Source of the DNA: an uncultured Alphaproteobacteria bacterium
GTDB taxonomy: Bacteria; Pseudomonadota; Alphaproteobacteria; HIMB59
NCBI GenBank assembly: GCA_902521155.1
Contig: CABYQR010000001.1
Location: forward strand, 1-64,000
Direction of reading: 5' to 3'
Length of the DNA: 64,000 nt
Shown here: positions 8,443 through 17,461 of the stretch, piece after piece
How positions within the stretch are numbered: the stretch's first letter is position 1
Layout: the number at the start of each line of letters is the position of its first letter
Notes under the pieces: generated by a model
Database searches by the model: none
Told to the model about the DNA's origin: nothing
The model's input: only the letters and a program-made list of their open reading frames with translations
Position numbers and translations under genes: made by a program

Positions 8443-9495
8443 ATGTCAATTAAAGGACCGGCTATTTTTTTAGCACAATTTGCTGGAGATGAGGCGCCAT
8501 TTAATAGTCTTGAGAGCATTTCAAAATGGGCAAGCAATTTAGGTTATATTGGGGTTCAAATCCCAAGCTGGGATGCAAGGTTATTTGATTTAAAAAAAGC
8601 TTCTGAGAGCAAGGGTTATTGCGATGAAGTTAAAGGAGTCTTATCAAATCACAATTTATCTTTGACTGAGTTATCCTCTCACCTTCAAGGCCAATTAGTA
8701 GCTGTCCACCCTGCCTATGATACTGCTTTTGATGGATTTGCAGCTCCTGAAGTAAGAGGCAATCCTAAAGCTAGACAAGAGTGGGCCGTTAACCAACTCA
8801 TGATGGCAGCAGAAGCCTCTAAAAATTTAGGTTTAACTAATCATGTTACTTTTTCAGGAGCTCTAGCTTGGCCCTATGTCTATCCTTGGCCACAAAGACC
8901 TGCTGGTTTAGTTGAAACCGCCTTTGATGAACTAGCTAGTCGTTGGATACCTATACTTGATCAGTTTGATAATTGTGGAGTAAATTTATGTTATGAAATT
9001 CATCCAGGTGAGGATTTACATGATGGTATTACGTTTGAAATGTTTTTAGAAAGAGTAAAGAATCATTCACGCTGTAATATGCTCTATGACCCAAGTCATT
9101 ATGTACTTCAGCATTTAGACTATTTACAAAATATTGATATCTATCATGAAAAAATAAAAATGTTTCACGTTAAAGATGCTGAACTGAATCCCTCTGGTAA
9201 GCAAGGAGTTTATAGTGGGTTTCAATCATGGAAAAATCGAGCAGGTCGATTTAGATCTTTAGGAGATGGGCAAGTAGATTTTAAATCAATATTTTCAAAA
9301 TTGACAACATATGGTTTTGATGGTTGGGCTGTATTAGAATGGGAATGCGCGCTAAAACATCCTGAAGATGGTGCAAAAGAAGGTTCTCAATTTATTAAAG
9401 AACATATTATTAGAGTAACCGAAAAAGCTTTTGATGATTTTGCTGATGCTGGTACCGATGAAAAAGCTAATAAAAAAATGTTAGGTATAGAATAG
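8443..9495 (+). CDS. Sugar phosphate isomerase/epimerase (TIM barrel, AP endonuclease 2 family)
   Basis: 350 aa. The metal-binding acidic and histidine residues expected of xylose-isomerase-like TIM barrels are visible: CYEIHPGEDLHDG (about residue 187), DPSHYVLQ, FHVKDAE and VLEWECAL near the C-terminus. GTTAGAAG precedes the ATG. It is divergent from the two-ATPase ABC operon and followed after two bases by a Gfo/Idh dehydrogenase, a pairing common in catabolism of rare sugars, inositols and sugar acids. The specific substrate cannot be read from sequence. Confidence 0.8.
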   Translation: MSIKGPAIFLAQFAGDEAPFNSLESISKWASNLGYIGVQIPSWDARLFDLKKASESKGYCDEVKGVLSNHNLSLTELSSHLQGQLVAVHPAYDTAFDGFAAPEVRGNPKARQEWAVNQLMMAAEASKNLGLTNHVTFSGALAWPYVYPWPQRPAGLVETAFDELASRWIPILDQFDNCGVNLCYEIHPGEDLHDGITFEMFLERVKNHSRCNMLYDPSHYVLQHLDYLQNIDIYHEKIKMFHVKDAELNPSGKQGVYSGFQSWKNRAGRFRSLGDGQVDFKSIFSKLTTYGFDGWAVLEWECALKHPEDGAKEGSQFIKEHIIRVTEKAFDDFADAGTDEKANKKMLGIE

Positions 9496-9497
9496 TT

Positions 9498-10652
9498 TTG
9501 AATCAGAGAATTAAACTAGGAATGGTTGGAGGAGGTCAGGGTGCATTTATTGGCGCTGTCCATCGAATAGCTTCGAGAATTGATGATCGCTATGAACTAG
9601 TTGCTGGAGCTTTTTCTTCAAATCCAGAAAAATCTCTAGCCTCAGGCAAAGAGTTAGGCATTAGTACCGATCGTAATTATAAGGATTATCTTGAAATGGC
9701 ATCTAAAGAGTCTGAAAGAACTGATAAAATTGATGCCGTTGCTATTGTAACTCCTAATCATATGCATCACCCTATTGCTATGGCTTTTATTGAAAAAGGA
9801 TTTCATATAATTTGCGATAAACCACTAGCTATTAATTTAAAAGAGTGTGAGGAGTTAGTTAAAGCCACAAAAGAAAAAGATATAATATTCGCTCTAACTC
9901 ATAATTATACTGGATACCCTATGATTAGAAATGCTAAGGCCATGTGCGAGCAAGGAGATTTAGGAAATATTAGAGTTATTCAGGCAGAATATGCTCAAGA
10001 CTGGTTGACAGAAGACATTGAAAATAAATCAGAAAGTGGCGGGAATAAACAAGCTGCTTGGAGAACAGATCCTGCACAATCAGGTGGAGGAGGATGCATT
10101 GGAGATATTGGGACTCATGCTTTTAATCTGGTCAGATTTATAACAAGTTTACAACCTCAACAACTCTCTGCAGAGCTCACTAGTTTTGTCTCAGGAAGAC
10201 AATTAGATGATAATGCTCAGATATCTATTCGCTTTAACGGTGGGGCCAAAGGATCTATTTGGTCTTCTCAAGTTGCTATCGGTAATGAAAATCATCTCAT
10301 GATTAGAATATATGGAGAAAAAGGAGGACTGGAGTGGTGCCAAGAAGATCCTAACTATCTCTACTTTACTAAGTTTGGTTCTCCAAAACAAAAAATTACC
10401 CGAGGGGGAGCTGGAGCTCTGGAGGCTGCCAATGATGTTACAAGAATACCACCTGGTCATCCTGAAGGATACTTAGAGGGTTTTGCTAATATCTATACAG
10501 ATGTCGCTAATGCTTTATCTGATAAATTGAAAAATAATTATGATGCTACTAAATATTGCTTTCCGACTGTTGAAGATGGATTAGAAGGTATTAGATTTAT
10601 AGAGAGATCTATTGCCTCCAGCTCTTCTGACTCCAGTTGGGTTAATTTCTAG
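9498..10652 (+). CDS. Gfo/Idh/MocA family oxidoreductase
   Basis: 384 aa from a TTG start two bases after the isomerase stop. The N-terminal Rossmann fold begins GMVGGGQGAFIGAVHR. The family EKP-type motif appears as CDKPLA (about residue 112), and a catalytic-type histidine lies in GDIGTHAFNLVRF. NAD(P)-dependent oxidation of a cyclic polyol or sugar is the usual reaction. Its stop faces the stop of the aldo/keto reductase gene with no spacing. With the isomerase it probably processes the solute imported by the divergent transporter. Confidence 0.82.
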   Translation: MNQRIKLGMVGGGQGAFIGAVHRIASRIDDRYELVAGAFSSNPEKSLASGKELGISTDRNYKDYLEMASKESERTDKIDAVAIVTPNHMHHPIAMAFIEKGFHIICDKPLAINLKECEELVKATKEKDIIFALTHNYTGYPMIRNAKAMCEQGDLGNIRVIQAEYAQDWLTEDIENKSESGGNKQAAWRTDPAQSGGGGCIGDIGTHAFNLVRFITSLQPQQLSAELTSFVSGRQLDDNAQISIRFNGGAKGSIWSSQVAIGNENHLMIRIYGEKGGLEWCQEDPNYLYFTKFGSPKQKITRGGAGALEAANDVTRIPPGHPEGYLEGFANIYTDVANALSDKLKNNYDATKYCFPTVEDGLEGIRFIERSIASSSSDSSWVNF

Positions 10653-10653
10653 A

Positions 10654-11607
10654 TTAATTCCAATTCAGTAAGCTTCGAGTAGACCAATAGTCATTAACGG
10701 GAATAGTAAATTCATCTAAATTTGGAATTTGAGTATCTTTTTTTTCCAAAGAATTTATGTTTTCTTTTAATTGAGAAATAGTAGATGCACCGGTTAATAC
10801 TATTTTGATAAATGGTAATTGGTAGACCCAAAGGAAGGATAATTCTTCCAAACTCATTTTTAATTTTTTTGCTATCTCCATTAAACTATCAATTTCGTCC
10901 TTGTGGAGGTTTTTATTTGCACTTGTCAGTCTTCCATTAGAAAAAACTTCTTTTGCTATAACATTTATTTTTAGATTTGAAGCTTCTTCTAATACTGAAA
11001 GGCATGATTGATCAAAAATATTGATTGTGGATTGCAAAAAGCTAAAAAGTTTTAATCCTTCATTCACCTTAATAAATTGTTCAATCGTTTTTCTTTGATC
11101 AGGACCGCTAGTTGAAATGCCAATATCTATTCCACTTTTTTTGATCGTTTCTAGTTCAGCTATAACAGCTGGGTCATCTAAGACATTACTGTCAGGTGTT
11201 ACAGAGTGGATATGATAAAGGTCAATGCTTTTGCCTAAATTCATTCTAGTTTCTATCCATTGATGCTTTAAGAAAGCAGCAGAATGGTCTTTTCTTTCAT
11301 GTTTGTCAGCTTTAATTTCCCAATTAGCTAAGTATTCGTATCCCCATTTAGATCCAACAAATCCATTAAACTTAGTTTGTTTTCTAATCCAAGTTGAAAG
11401 GAATTCCTCAGCATCACCATAAACTCTAGCTGTATCAAAATAACGAATACCATTATTATAGGCAAAATCTAAAACTTGATGGCAGTTTTCTCTCATTTTT
11501 AATTTAGATTTATCATCACCTAAATCCTTATCATGTCCTATGTTAATGTATCCAGGCCTTCCTAGAGAGGCTAGACCTAAGCCGATCTTGTTATCGAGCT
11601 TAAACAA
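10654..11607 (-). CDS. Aldo/keto reductase
   Basis: 317 aa, (beta/alpha)8 NADPH-dependent oxidoreductase. It has the active-site region DTARVYGDAEEFLS with the proton-donating Tyr, the lysine in GSKWG, and the IHSV strand in the middle. The usual catalytic Asp is also in DTARVYG. Its start overlaps the HAD phosphatase stop by eight bases, so it ends the long minus-strand run behind xylA. A role in sugar or aldehyde reduction is likely; the substrate is unknown. Confidence 0.82.
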   Translation of the reverse strand: MFKLDNKIGLGLASLGRPGYINIGHDKDLGDDKSKLKMRENCHQVLDFAYNNGIRYFDTARVYGDAEEFLSTWIRKQTKFNGFVGSKWGYEYLANWEIKADKHERKDHSAAFLKHQWIETRMNLGKSIDLYHIHSVTPDSNVLDDPAVIAELETIKKSGIDIGISTSGPDQRKTIEQFIKVNEGLKLFSFLQSTINIFDQSCLSVLEEASNLKINVIAKEVFSNGRLTSANKNLHKDEIDSLMEIAKKLKMSLEELSFLWVYQLPFIKIVLTGASTISQLKENINSLEKKDTQIPNLDEFTIPVNDYWSTRSLLNWN

Positions 11608-12205
11608 TTAAAAATTTTTTAATTTCTGATTTTATAATAGATGGATCTGTTAAATGTATGGTTTGAAATCCCAATTTTATGGAAGCTTCAATATTATCTG
11701 CACGATCATCTACAAATAATGTTTCATTTGGATTAAGATCGAAACGAGATATAGCTAATTCATAAATTTTAGGATCAGGTTTCACTAAAAACTCTCGGCC
11801 AGAAATAATCTTATCATCAAATTCTTTCAAAAAAGGATATTCTTCTTCCATGCCTTGGTAAGTTTCATCAGACCAATTAGATAAAACATAGCAAGGATAT
11901 CCCAGAGATTTTATTTCTTTGAAAACATCAATGGTATCTTGATAGGCACCATTGACCATTTTTCTATGATTGGGATAATATAGTTTTATTTCTTTTTCAT
12001 GTTCTGGAAATTTTTCCACAGCTTCCTTAACAGCAACATCAATTTTGATACCTGCATCACAACGCATGTCTAAGTGAGGAAAAGCGATATTTTTTAGAAA
12101 TTCGTCAAGTTTGTTTTCATCAGAGATATAATTTTTGAAAACATGTTTGGGATTCCAATCGAAAAATACATTACCTAAATCAAACAGAAATTTTTTTATA
12201 GCCAT
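11600..12205 (-). CDS. HAD-superfamily phosphatase, YihX-like
   Basis: 201 aa. Motif I is FLFDLGNVFFDW, with nucleophile Asp followed by G-N-V rather than the second Asp of typical phosphatases. This DxGNV form occurs in YihX-type glucose-1-phosphatases. Motif II is YVLSNWSDE, and motif III/IV is KPDPKIYELA ... LFVDDRADNIEAS. It lies three bases after xylA and overlaps the aldo/keto reductase. Sugar-phosphate dephosphorylation is the likely activity. Confidence 0.78.
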   Translation of the reverse strand: MAIKKFLFDLGNVFFDWNPKHVFKNYISDENKLDEFLKNIAFPHLDMRCDAGIKIDVAVKEAVEKFPEHEKEIKLYYPNHRKMVNGAYQDTIDVFKEIKSLGYPCYVLSNWSDETYQGMEEEYPFLKEFDDKIISGREFLVKPDPKIYELAISRFDLNPNETLFVDDRADNIEASIKLGFQTIHLTDPSIIKSEIKKFLIV

Positions 12206-12208
12206 TAA

Positions 12209-13516
12209 CTAATCTATGAATGTATTGAGGAGATTTTCAAGATATTCCTGTCGGCCTGATTTTGGCTCAGGGTTTATATTCTCATTTATAACTTTTTGAT
12301 GCATATCCTCCAATGATAGAGATTGCATAATATCTGATTTTTGGTTCCATACTTTATACCTTTGATTTAAGAAATCTTTATAGCCACCGTCATTGATCAT
12401 TTTTTCAACAGCTATTAGAGCTCTGGCACAAGTATCCATTGATCCAATATGAGCATAAAATAAATCTTCTGGATCTATGGACTGTCGTCTAATTTTAGCA
12501 TCCATATTTAAACCACCAGATGAAAAACCGCCATTTTCGTAGATATAATAAAAGGGGAGGACTAACTCTTCGACATTATTGGGGAATTGATCAGTATCCC
12601 ACCCAACTAAATAATCTCCCCTATTAACATCAATACTTCCAAATATATCGTTAGCTAGAGCATATGCGATTTCATGCTCGAAGGAGTGTTTAGCTAAAAT
12701 TGCATGATTTACTTCAATATTTAACTTAAATTCTTTTTCTAGACCATACTTCTGTAAAAAGGCAAAAACACTAGCAGAGTCAAAGTCATATTGATGTTTT
12801 GTTGGTTCATGTGGTTTAGGTTCTATTAAAAGTGAACCTTTAAATCCTATTTGATGCTTGTGTTCTGCTACTAAATTTAAAAACCTACCAAGTTGATCAA
12901 GCTCTTGCTTCATATTGGTATTAAGAATTGTTTCATAACCCTCTCTACCTCCCCAAAGTACATAGTTTTGTCCCCCAAGAAATTTTGTATTTTCTAGACA
13001 CATCTTGACTTGAGCGGCAGCATACTGAAAAACATCTGGATCAGGATTTGTAGCTGCACCTGACATATATCTACGATGACTAAAGAGATTTGCGGTTCCC
13101 CATAATAGTTTAACCTTAGATGTCTCTAATTTTTTAGACATTTCATCAACAATAGTTTTTTGAATTTTTTCTGTTTCAGAAAAGCTTGAACCTTCTGGAG
13201 CTACATCAACATCATGGAAACAAAAAAATGGTATTCCTAATTTTTCGAAAAAACTAAAGGCATTGTTAAGTTTATTTTTAGCTTGTTCTATAGGATCTCC
13301 TGACTCCATCCATGGTCTAAGAAAAGTCTGACCTCCAAATGGGTCACTACCTTGCCAGTTAAAGGAATGCCAATAACATGTGGCCATCCTTAAATGCTCT
13401 TCTAAAGTCTTTCCTAAAATTTTTTTATCAGCTTCATAGTATTTAAATGATAAAGGATTTTTAGAGTCTTTTCCTTCATACTTTATATTTGGAATATTTT
13501 GAAAATAATCTGTCAT
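12209..13516 (-). CDS. xylA: Xylose isomerase
   Basis: 435 aa, the length of class II xylose isomerases. Family motifs include [12 protein letters not shown] (containing the catalytic His region), [69 protein letters not shown] and GSIDVNRGD. It interconverts D-xylose and D-xylulose, and can act on D-glucose. No xylulose kinase of the XylB type sits beside it, although an FGGY kinase is present at 60.8 kb. It sits three bases from the MBL gene, which is unusual company for xylA. Confidence 0.93.
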   Translation of the reverse strand: MTDYFQNIPNIKYEGKDSKNPLSFKYYEADKKILGKTLEEHLRMATCYWHSFNWQGSDPFGGQTFLRPWMESGDPIEQAKNKLNNAFSFFEKLGIPFFCFHDVDVAPEGSSFSETEKIQKTIVDEMSKKLETSKVKLLWGTANLFSHRRYMSGAATNPDPDVFQYAAAQVKMCLENTKFLGGQNYVLWGGREGYETILNTNMKQELDQLGRFLNLVAEHKHQIGFKGSLLIEPKPHEPTKHQYDFDSASVFAFLQKYGLEKEFKLNIEVNHAILAKHSFEHEIAYALANDIFGSIDVNRGDYLVGWDTDQFPNNVEELVLPFYYIYENGGFSSGGLNMDAKIRRQSIDPEDLFYAHIGSMDTCARALIAVEKMINDGGYKDFLNQRYKVWNQKSDIMQSLSLEDMHQKVINENINPEPKSGRQEYLENLLNTFID

Positions 13517-13519
13517 AAT

Positions 13520-14464
13520 TTAGTCATAATAGAACATGGGGGCTTTTTTAAAATCTTCCCATGCATCTGGATCATGACCAGTGACTATAATTGCTTTTTT
13601 TTCTTTGGCAATTTTTTTTAGTTTTTTAACAGAGTCAACAACGTCTACTGCGGAGCAAACCAATCCAGGTAAGGTTAAATTATTCCAGTGATCCATAGTA
13701 TAAGCAGCATCAATAGTTAACAAAACATATCCAGTATTAGGAAGCTTAACTAAAAAGGATTGGTGACCTGGTGCATGACCTGGTGTGAAAATTAAAATAA
13801 TTGAACCGTCTCCAAAAAGGTCATAAAAATCATCATTTTTATGGTCTAGAAATTTCCAATTAATATTAGGTTTGTCAAAATCTTTTCTTATATACGCAGG
13901 TTTAGAAAACCAATCAGGGTTAAAGGCATAGTCATATTCTCTTTGTTGAACTAAATGAGTTGCATTAGGAAACCTACCAATACCACCAGAGTGATCAAGA
14001 TGTAAGTGTGAGTGTAAAACATATTTAACACTAGAGGGGTCAACTCCAATATTGTTTAATTGGTCAACACAATTTTCTTTTTTTCCCATTACAGGCTCGT
14101 AAGCTGCAACTACTGATCCCCAATGTGCATGCATATCCTCGCTTACTTCTTTTGCATTACCTCCATCAATTACAACGTCTCCCTTAGGATGCCTAATTAA
14201 AAACCATGGTACTGGGATTTCAAACTCCTCGTTTGATTGATTCATCTTAATATATTTCATTTTTGTTTTAAGAGTTCCAGTTTGAAACATATAAAGTCTT
14301 ATTTCTGATGAGGTATTTGAGAGATTATTATATTCTGCTTTTGATTGAGCAATTGCCTCTTTGATAGAATAATCTTCCTTAATTTCTTTTTTTTTATTTC
14401 GAATAATATCATCAAATTTATCTAGATCTGATTTCTTGTAGTTTGTAATTGGGGGTTTTTTCAT
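13520..14464 (-). CDS. Metallo-beta-lactamase-fold hydrolase, lactonase-like
   Basis: 314 aa. The zinc motif HxHxDH is present at about residues 153-158 (HSHLHLDHSGG), with further ligands in FTPGHAPGHQ, LTIDAAY and VTGHDPDAW. The architecture resembles AttM/AiiA-type N-acyl-homoserine lactonases. In this setting, next to amidohydrolase and cupin genes, hydrolysis of a lactone or other catabolic ester is as likely as quorum quenching. The start abuts the cupin stop. Confidence 0.8.
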   Translation of the reverse strand: MKKPPITNYKKSDLDKFDDIIRNKKKEIKEDYSIKEAIAQSKAEYNNLSNTSSEIRLYMFQTGTLKTKMKYIKMNQSNEEFEIPVPWFLIRHPKGDVVIDGGNAKEVSEDMHAHWGSVVAAYEPVMGKKENCVDQLNNIGVDPSSVKYVLHSHLHLDHSGGIGRFPNATHLVQQREYDYAFNPDWFSKPAYIRKDFDKPNINWKFLDHKNDDFYDLFGDGSIILIFTPGHAPGHQSFLVKLPNTGYVLLTIDAAYTMDHWNNLTLPGLVCSAVDVVDSVKKLKKIAKEKKAIIVTGHDPDAWEDFKKAPMFYYD

Positions 14465-14740
14465 TTACTTAATTTCTATCTCAACAAAACTGTAGGGGAA
14501 ATTATTATTATTCAAAACATTATGGTTAACCCCTTTTTGCCTAAAGTAAGAATTTCCTTTTTGTAACTTTGAAATAGCTATCTCGCCATCATGGTTAATT
14601 ATTTTTAGTTCTCCATCTGACATAGGTACAACTACATAATCATATTCATGAATATGCTGTCCTGTTTCATCGCCAACTTCAAAAGACCATTCGGTAACTC
14701 GGGTCTTGTCGTTATCAATCATAACGTTGGCTTTTGCCAT
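14465..14740 (-). CDS. Small cupin-domain protein
   Basis: The ORF track extends this frame upstream to 14872, but that part overlaps the neighbouring gene and reads as low-complexity shadow. The ATG at 14740 (MAKANVMIDNDKTRV) gives a 91-aa single cupin with the motif GQHIHEYDYVVVPMSDGEL and a second histidine in KGVNHNVLNN. It begins four bases after the upstream stop. Single-domain cupins of this kind often bind a metal and act as isomerases or lyases, or stabilise a pathway. It belongs to the dimethylformamidase operon; its function is unknown. Confidence 0.7.
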   Translation of the reverse strand: MAKANVMIDNDKTRVTEWSFEVGDETGQHIHEYDYVVVPMSDGELKIINHDGEIAISKLQKGNSYFRQKGVNHNVLNNNNFPYSFVEIEIK

Positions 14741-14744
14741 TTTA

Positions 14745-15104
14745 TTAAATATTTCTACAAGGAACGCTCTCAGCTTTTTCAGCTTTAAGAGCCTCTGCAG
14801 CCTTTGTTGCCTCAACTTCTGTTTCATAGACCATGTCTGGAAAAAGAACAAATGGTTTTGCTCTATCTGCACTCAACTGACCAACACACCATGTTTTTCC
14901 AGGGTCAACACACATAACCATATATGTTCCTGGGATTGGTCCGTAATGTCTATTATTCAAAAAAAAAAGACATTCAGCCATATCGTTTAATTTGTCGATA
15001 TCAAGGTTTTGAAGTGCTTTTTTTTCTAGATCGTTAATTGGAGTATCAAGAGCTCCAAGGGTTTCTTTACCAAATGGAATTTCCTGCATATTTTCTTTTT
15101 TCAT
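14745..15104 (-). CDS. Conserved-looking 119-aa protein of the DMFase operon, unknown function
   Basis: 119 aa, starting on the base next to the stop of the large DMFase subunit gene. It is soluble, with an acidic helical N-terminal region (NDLEKKALQNLDIDKLNDM) and a central beta-rich part with cysteines and aromatics (GPIPGTYMVMCVDPGKTWCV). A helical Ala/Glu/Lys tail follows. I recognise no family. The invariable-looking spacing within the operon suggests a true gene, possibly an accessory or assembly factor for the amidohydrolase. Confidence 0.65.
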   Translation of the reverse strand: MKKENMQEIPFGKETLGALDTPINDLEKKALQNLDIDKLNDMAECLFFLNNRHYGPIPGTYMVMCVDPGKTWCVGQLSADRAKPFVLFPDMVYETEVEATKAAEALKAEKAESVPCRNI

Positions 15105-17459
15105 TTATGGTAAAGGTCCATCCTTTAGAAAACCTTTGAGAGTATTTTCCATAATTTTAGATACATTATTATTATAATTATTGTGAGATAAACTACCACA
15201 CCAGGCCAAAGAGCCTGGAGCAAACATTGCTCCATTATTTGGAGTTTTGTAATAAATCATATCCGCTCTAACCATTGGGTTTTCATGGCCACCACCATGA
15301 TAGCCTCTCACTGCAAAGTGAATTTCTTCATTTACCTGAAGCATCATATTTGAATGATCTTGGGATCGTGCTAAGTAAAATGCATTATGAGGAGTACCAA
15401 ATTCTAAGTCATAACGATCAAGTTCTACTCCAGCTGCTCCACCTCCCACTAATCCAAAATCTCCAATGACCTCATCGGCACCAATGCCTTCAAAGATCCA
15501 TGAGCACTCAGGTTTGAAACTATCCTCTTCTCGTTTATAATATGAGGAAACATCAAAACCATAAGAAGTAAAAGTTAGTCCACATACCTTAGAAGGTATT
15601 CTTCCTCTTGCTCTCCACATACCTCCGTATTTACCGTCAAACGCATTATTGTACTCCCCTGGATTAGCGGTCCACGCTCTCGTTCCAGCTTCACCTTTTC
15701 TAACTTCTGTTATGTTCGAGTTATCAGGATGATATTCGCTGATCCAATAAAAGCCGTCTGAACCAAGGTAGAAACATCTTCCACCTTGCATTTGATAAGA
15801 CTCAAGTGCATCCATATATTTCTCTGAAGAATACTCAGGATGACTACCTGTTAAAACTACTTTGTATCTATTTAAAAGATTAACACCTTCATGCTCTAAG
15901 TCTTCGTCTGTTAAAACATCAAATTCAAAACCTTTTTCTTCTAACCAGTCTGTTAAATGAAGATCGGCGTTTAATTGCCAAAGAGAAGGAGATAGCCAGT
16001 GTCTGTATTTAGGTCTCATATTCAAAATAGGTCTCAACCTTGATGAAATAGAAACACCATGTCCATCAGAGTGTAATGAATAAGTAGATAGTCCATACTC
16101 TCTGTGTTCATTTAAATATAAATCAGAAGGGTTTAAGACTGGAACTTTTCCTGCTAATAATTGTGCAACAACTGAATTAGTACCTAAGTTGTCATTTGAA
16201 TATGCCATGTAGCTATTAGTAGGAAGTAAAAATAAAATTTTTGATGTCGCTTTACCTTTGGGAGGTTTTACACAAAAGGGAATGTAATCTTCAAATTCAG
16301 ATTCTTCTCTTCCATCAACTCTTAACCTAACACCGTAAACTCCACTTTTTAAATTTTCAGGAACTTTTAAAGTAAAATCAACATCCCAACGGGCATCATC
16401 TATATCATCATCATGAAAATGGATAGCTCCATATTCTTCAGGCTTATGATGAAAAACCATTTCGTCTGCTGTCCAGTTATGTCCAGTCATACCTCTATTT
16501 GGCATATTAATTATGAAGCCATGATGATTATTTGGTGATGTATCAACAATTTTAGTTGAAGAAATATTTTTGCCGATATTGGCATGAAAATCCCATGCCG
16601 CCACTACAGTAGATCTTATATGAGTATTACACTCATCATAACTCGAAGCTAAAGACTCAATTTCAGCTTTTGATAAAGCAACATTTGATAATCTTGGTCT
16701 ATCAATTTTACCGTTGAATATTTTAGTTTGCTCGGGTAATTCAATTGGCTCTAAAACTTCCTTGAAATGTCCTCCTGATATTTTTCTACCAGATCTGTTA
16801 TGAAGAGAGGTAGCTGCAATAAGAACAGGAGAGTCATTTGGTGCCGGTATAACAGAACTTGTGGTTTCAATAATAGCTGAGGTTTCCTCAATAGGGTTTA
16901 AGATAGCCATTCCCAATCCACCATTAGTGGATGTAACTCTTGGCTCTTGATGTAGGGTTAGTCTTCTAGATTTCGCATCAAAAGTAGCAATAACAAGGTA
17001 CCATACTTTTCTAAGAAGTTTTTTTTCAGAGGAAATAGTAGTAACCTGTGAACCATCGCCAATTTCAACAGATAAACATCCATTATCATCAACAAAAAGA
17101 CCAAAACCTTTTTTGTCTTGTTCATTAAATTTAGTAAGAATTCCTTGTCTACCTTTATCTGGGGTAGTTGGGAAAATGTAAGCTTGCATTGTAAAGCTTT
17201 CAATATTTAAATTATCGTGCTGAGGAACAACTATGTAGGAACCACCATGAATTCTTTGATTTTTACCTTGGTATGAACCATTACAAGAAGCACTAATTTC
17301 TTCTTCCTTATAACCTGGGCCCTCAGGGTTTGTGTCTCCATGAATAAGTCTGACAAGTTGGACATCAAATTTGTCATTATTCTCTGCATTTATATAAAAT
17401 TTTATTTCTTCGCCCGGATGAGCTGAATATTTATCACTATACCCTGTTATTTTTAACAT
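15105..17459 (-). CDS. dmfA2: N,N-dimethylformamidase-type amidohydrolase, large (beta) subunit
   Basis: 784 aa, close to the roughly 760 aa of Paracoccus DMFase large subunit. Residues about 60-290 form a LamG/concanavalin-like domain (GGSYIVVPQHDNLNIESFTMQAYI). The C-terminal half is a glutamine-amidotransferase-like domain. The characterised enzyme has a mononuclear iron held by two tyrosines and one glutamate. Candidate equivalents here are Y420 (NSYMAYSND), Y460 (LSTYSLHSDG) and E542 (GSHPEYSS), and their spacing agrees with what I recall for the Paracoccus residues. It should hydrolyse dimethylformamide or another small amide to amine and acid. It follows the small-subunit gene by two bases. 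Confidence 0.85.
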   Translation of the reverse strand: MLKITGYSDKYSAHPGEEIKFYINAENNDKFDVQLVRLIHGDTNPEGPGYKEEEISASCNGSYQGKNQRIHGGSYIVVPQHDNLNIESFTMQAYIFPTTPDKGRQGILTKFNEQDKKGFGLFVDDNGCLSVEIGDGSQVTTISSEKKLLRKVWYLVIATFDAKSRRLTLHQEPRVTSTNGGLGMAILNPIEETSAIIETTSSVIPAPNDSPVLIAATSLHNRSGRKISGGHFKEVLEPIELPEQTKIFNGKIDRPRLSNVALSKAEIESLASSYDECNTHIRSTVVAAWDFHANIGKNISSTKIVDTSPNNHHGFIINMPNRGMTGHNWTADEMVFHHKPEEYGAIHFHDDDIDDARWDVDFTLKVPENLKSGVYGVRLRVDGREESEFEDYIPFCVKPPKGKATSKILFLLPTNSYMAYSNDNLGTNSVVAQLLAGKVPVLNPSDLYLNEHREYGLSTYSLHSDGHGVSISSRLRPILNMRPKYRHWLSPSLWQLNADLHLTDWLEEKGFEFDVLTDEDLEHEGVNLLNRYKVVLTGSHPEYSSEKYMDALESYQMQGGRCFYLGSDGFYWISEYHPDNSNITEVRKGEAGTRAWTANPGEYNNAFDGKYGGMWRARGRIPSKVCGLTFTSYGFDVSSYYKREEDSFKPECSWIFEGIGADEVIGDFGLVGGGAAGVELDRYDLEFGTPHNAFYLARSQDHSNMMLQVNEEIHFAVRGYHGGGHENPMVRADMIYYKTPNNGAMFAPGSLAWCGSLSHNNYNNNVSKIMENTLKGFLKDGPLP

Positions 17460-17461
17460 TC

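Noticed and set aside
13520-14464. Quorum-quenching lactonase interpretation of the MBL protein
   Set aside because: The HxHxDH motif is general to the fold, no LuxI/LuxR genes are nearby, and the catabolic context fits better with another hydrolysis.
14741-14872. Upstream extension of the cupin ORF
   Set aside because: Overlaps the 119-aa gene and encodes a repetitive K/L/R/Q shadow; the internal ATG at 14740 starts the conserved cupin.
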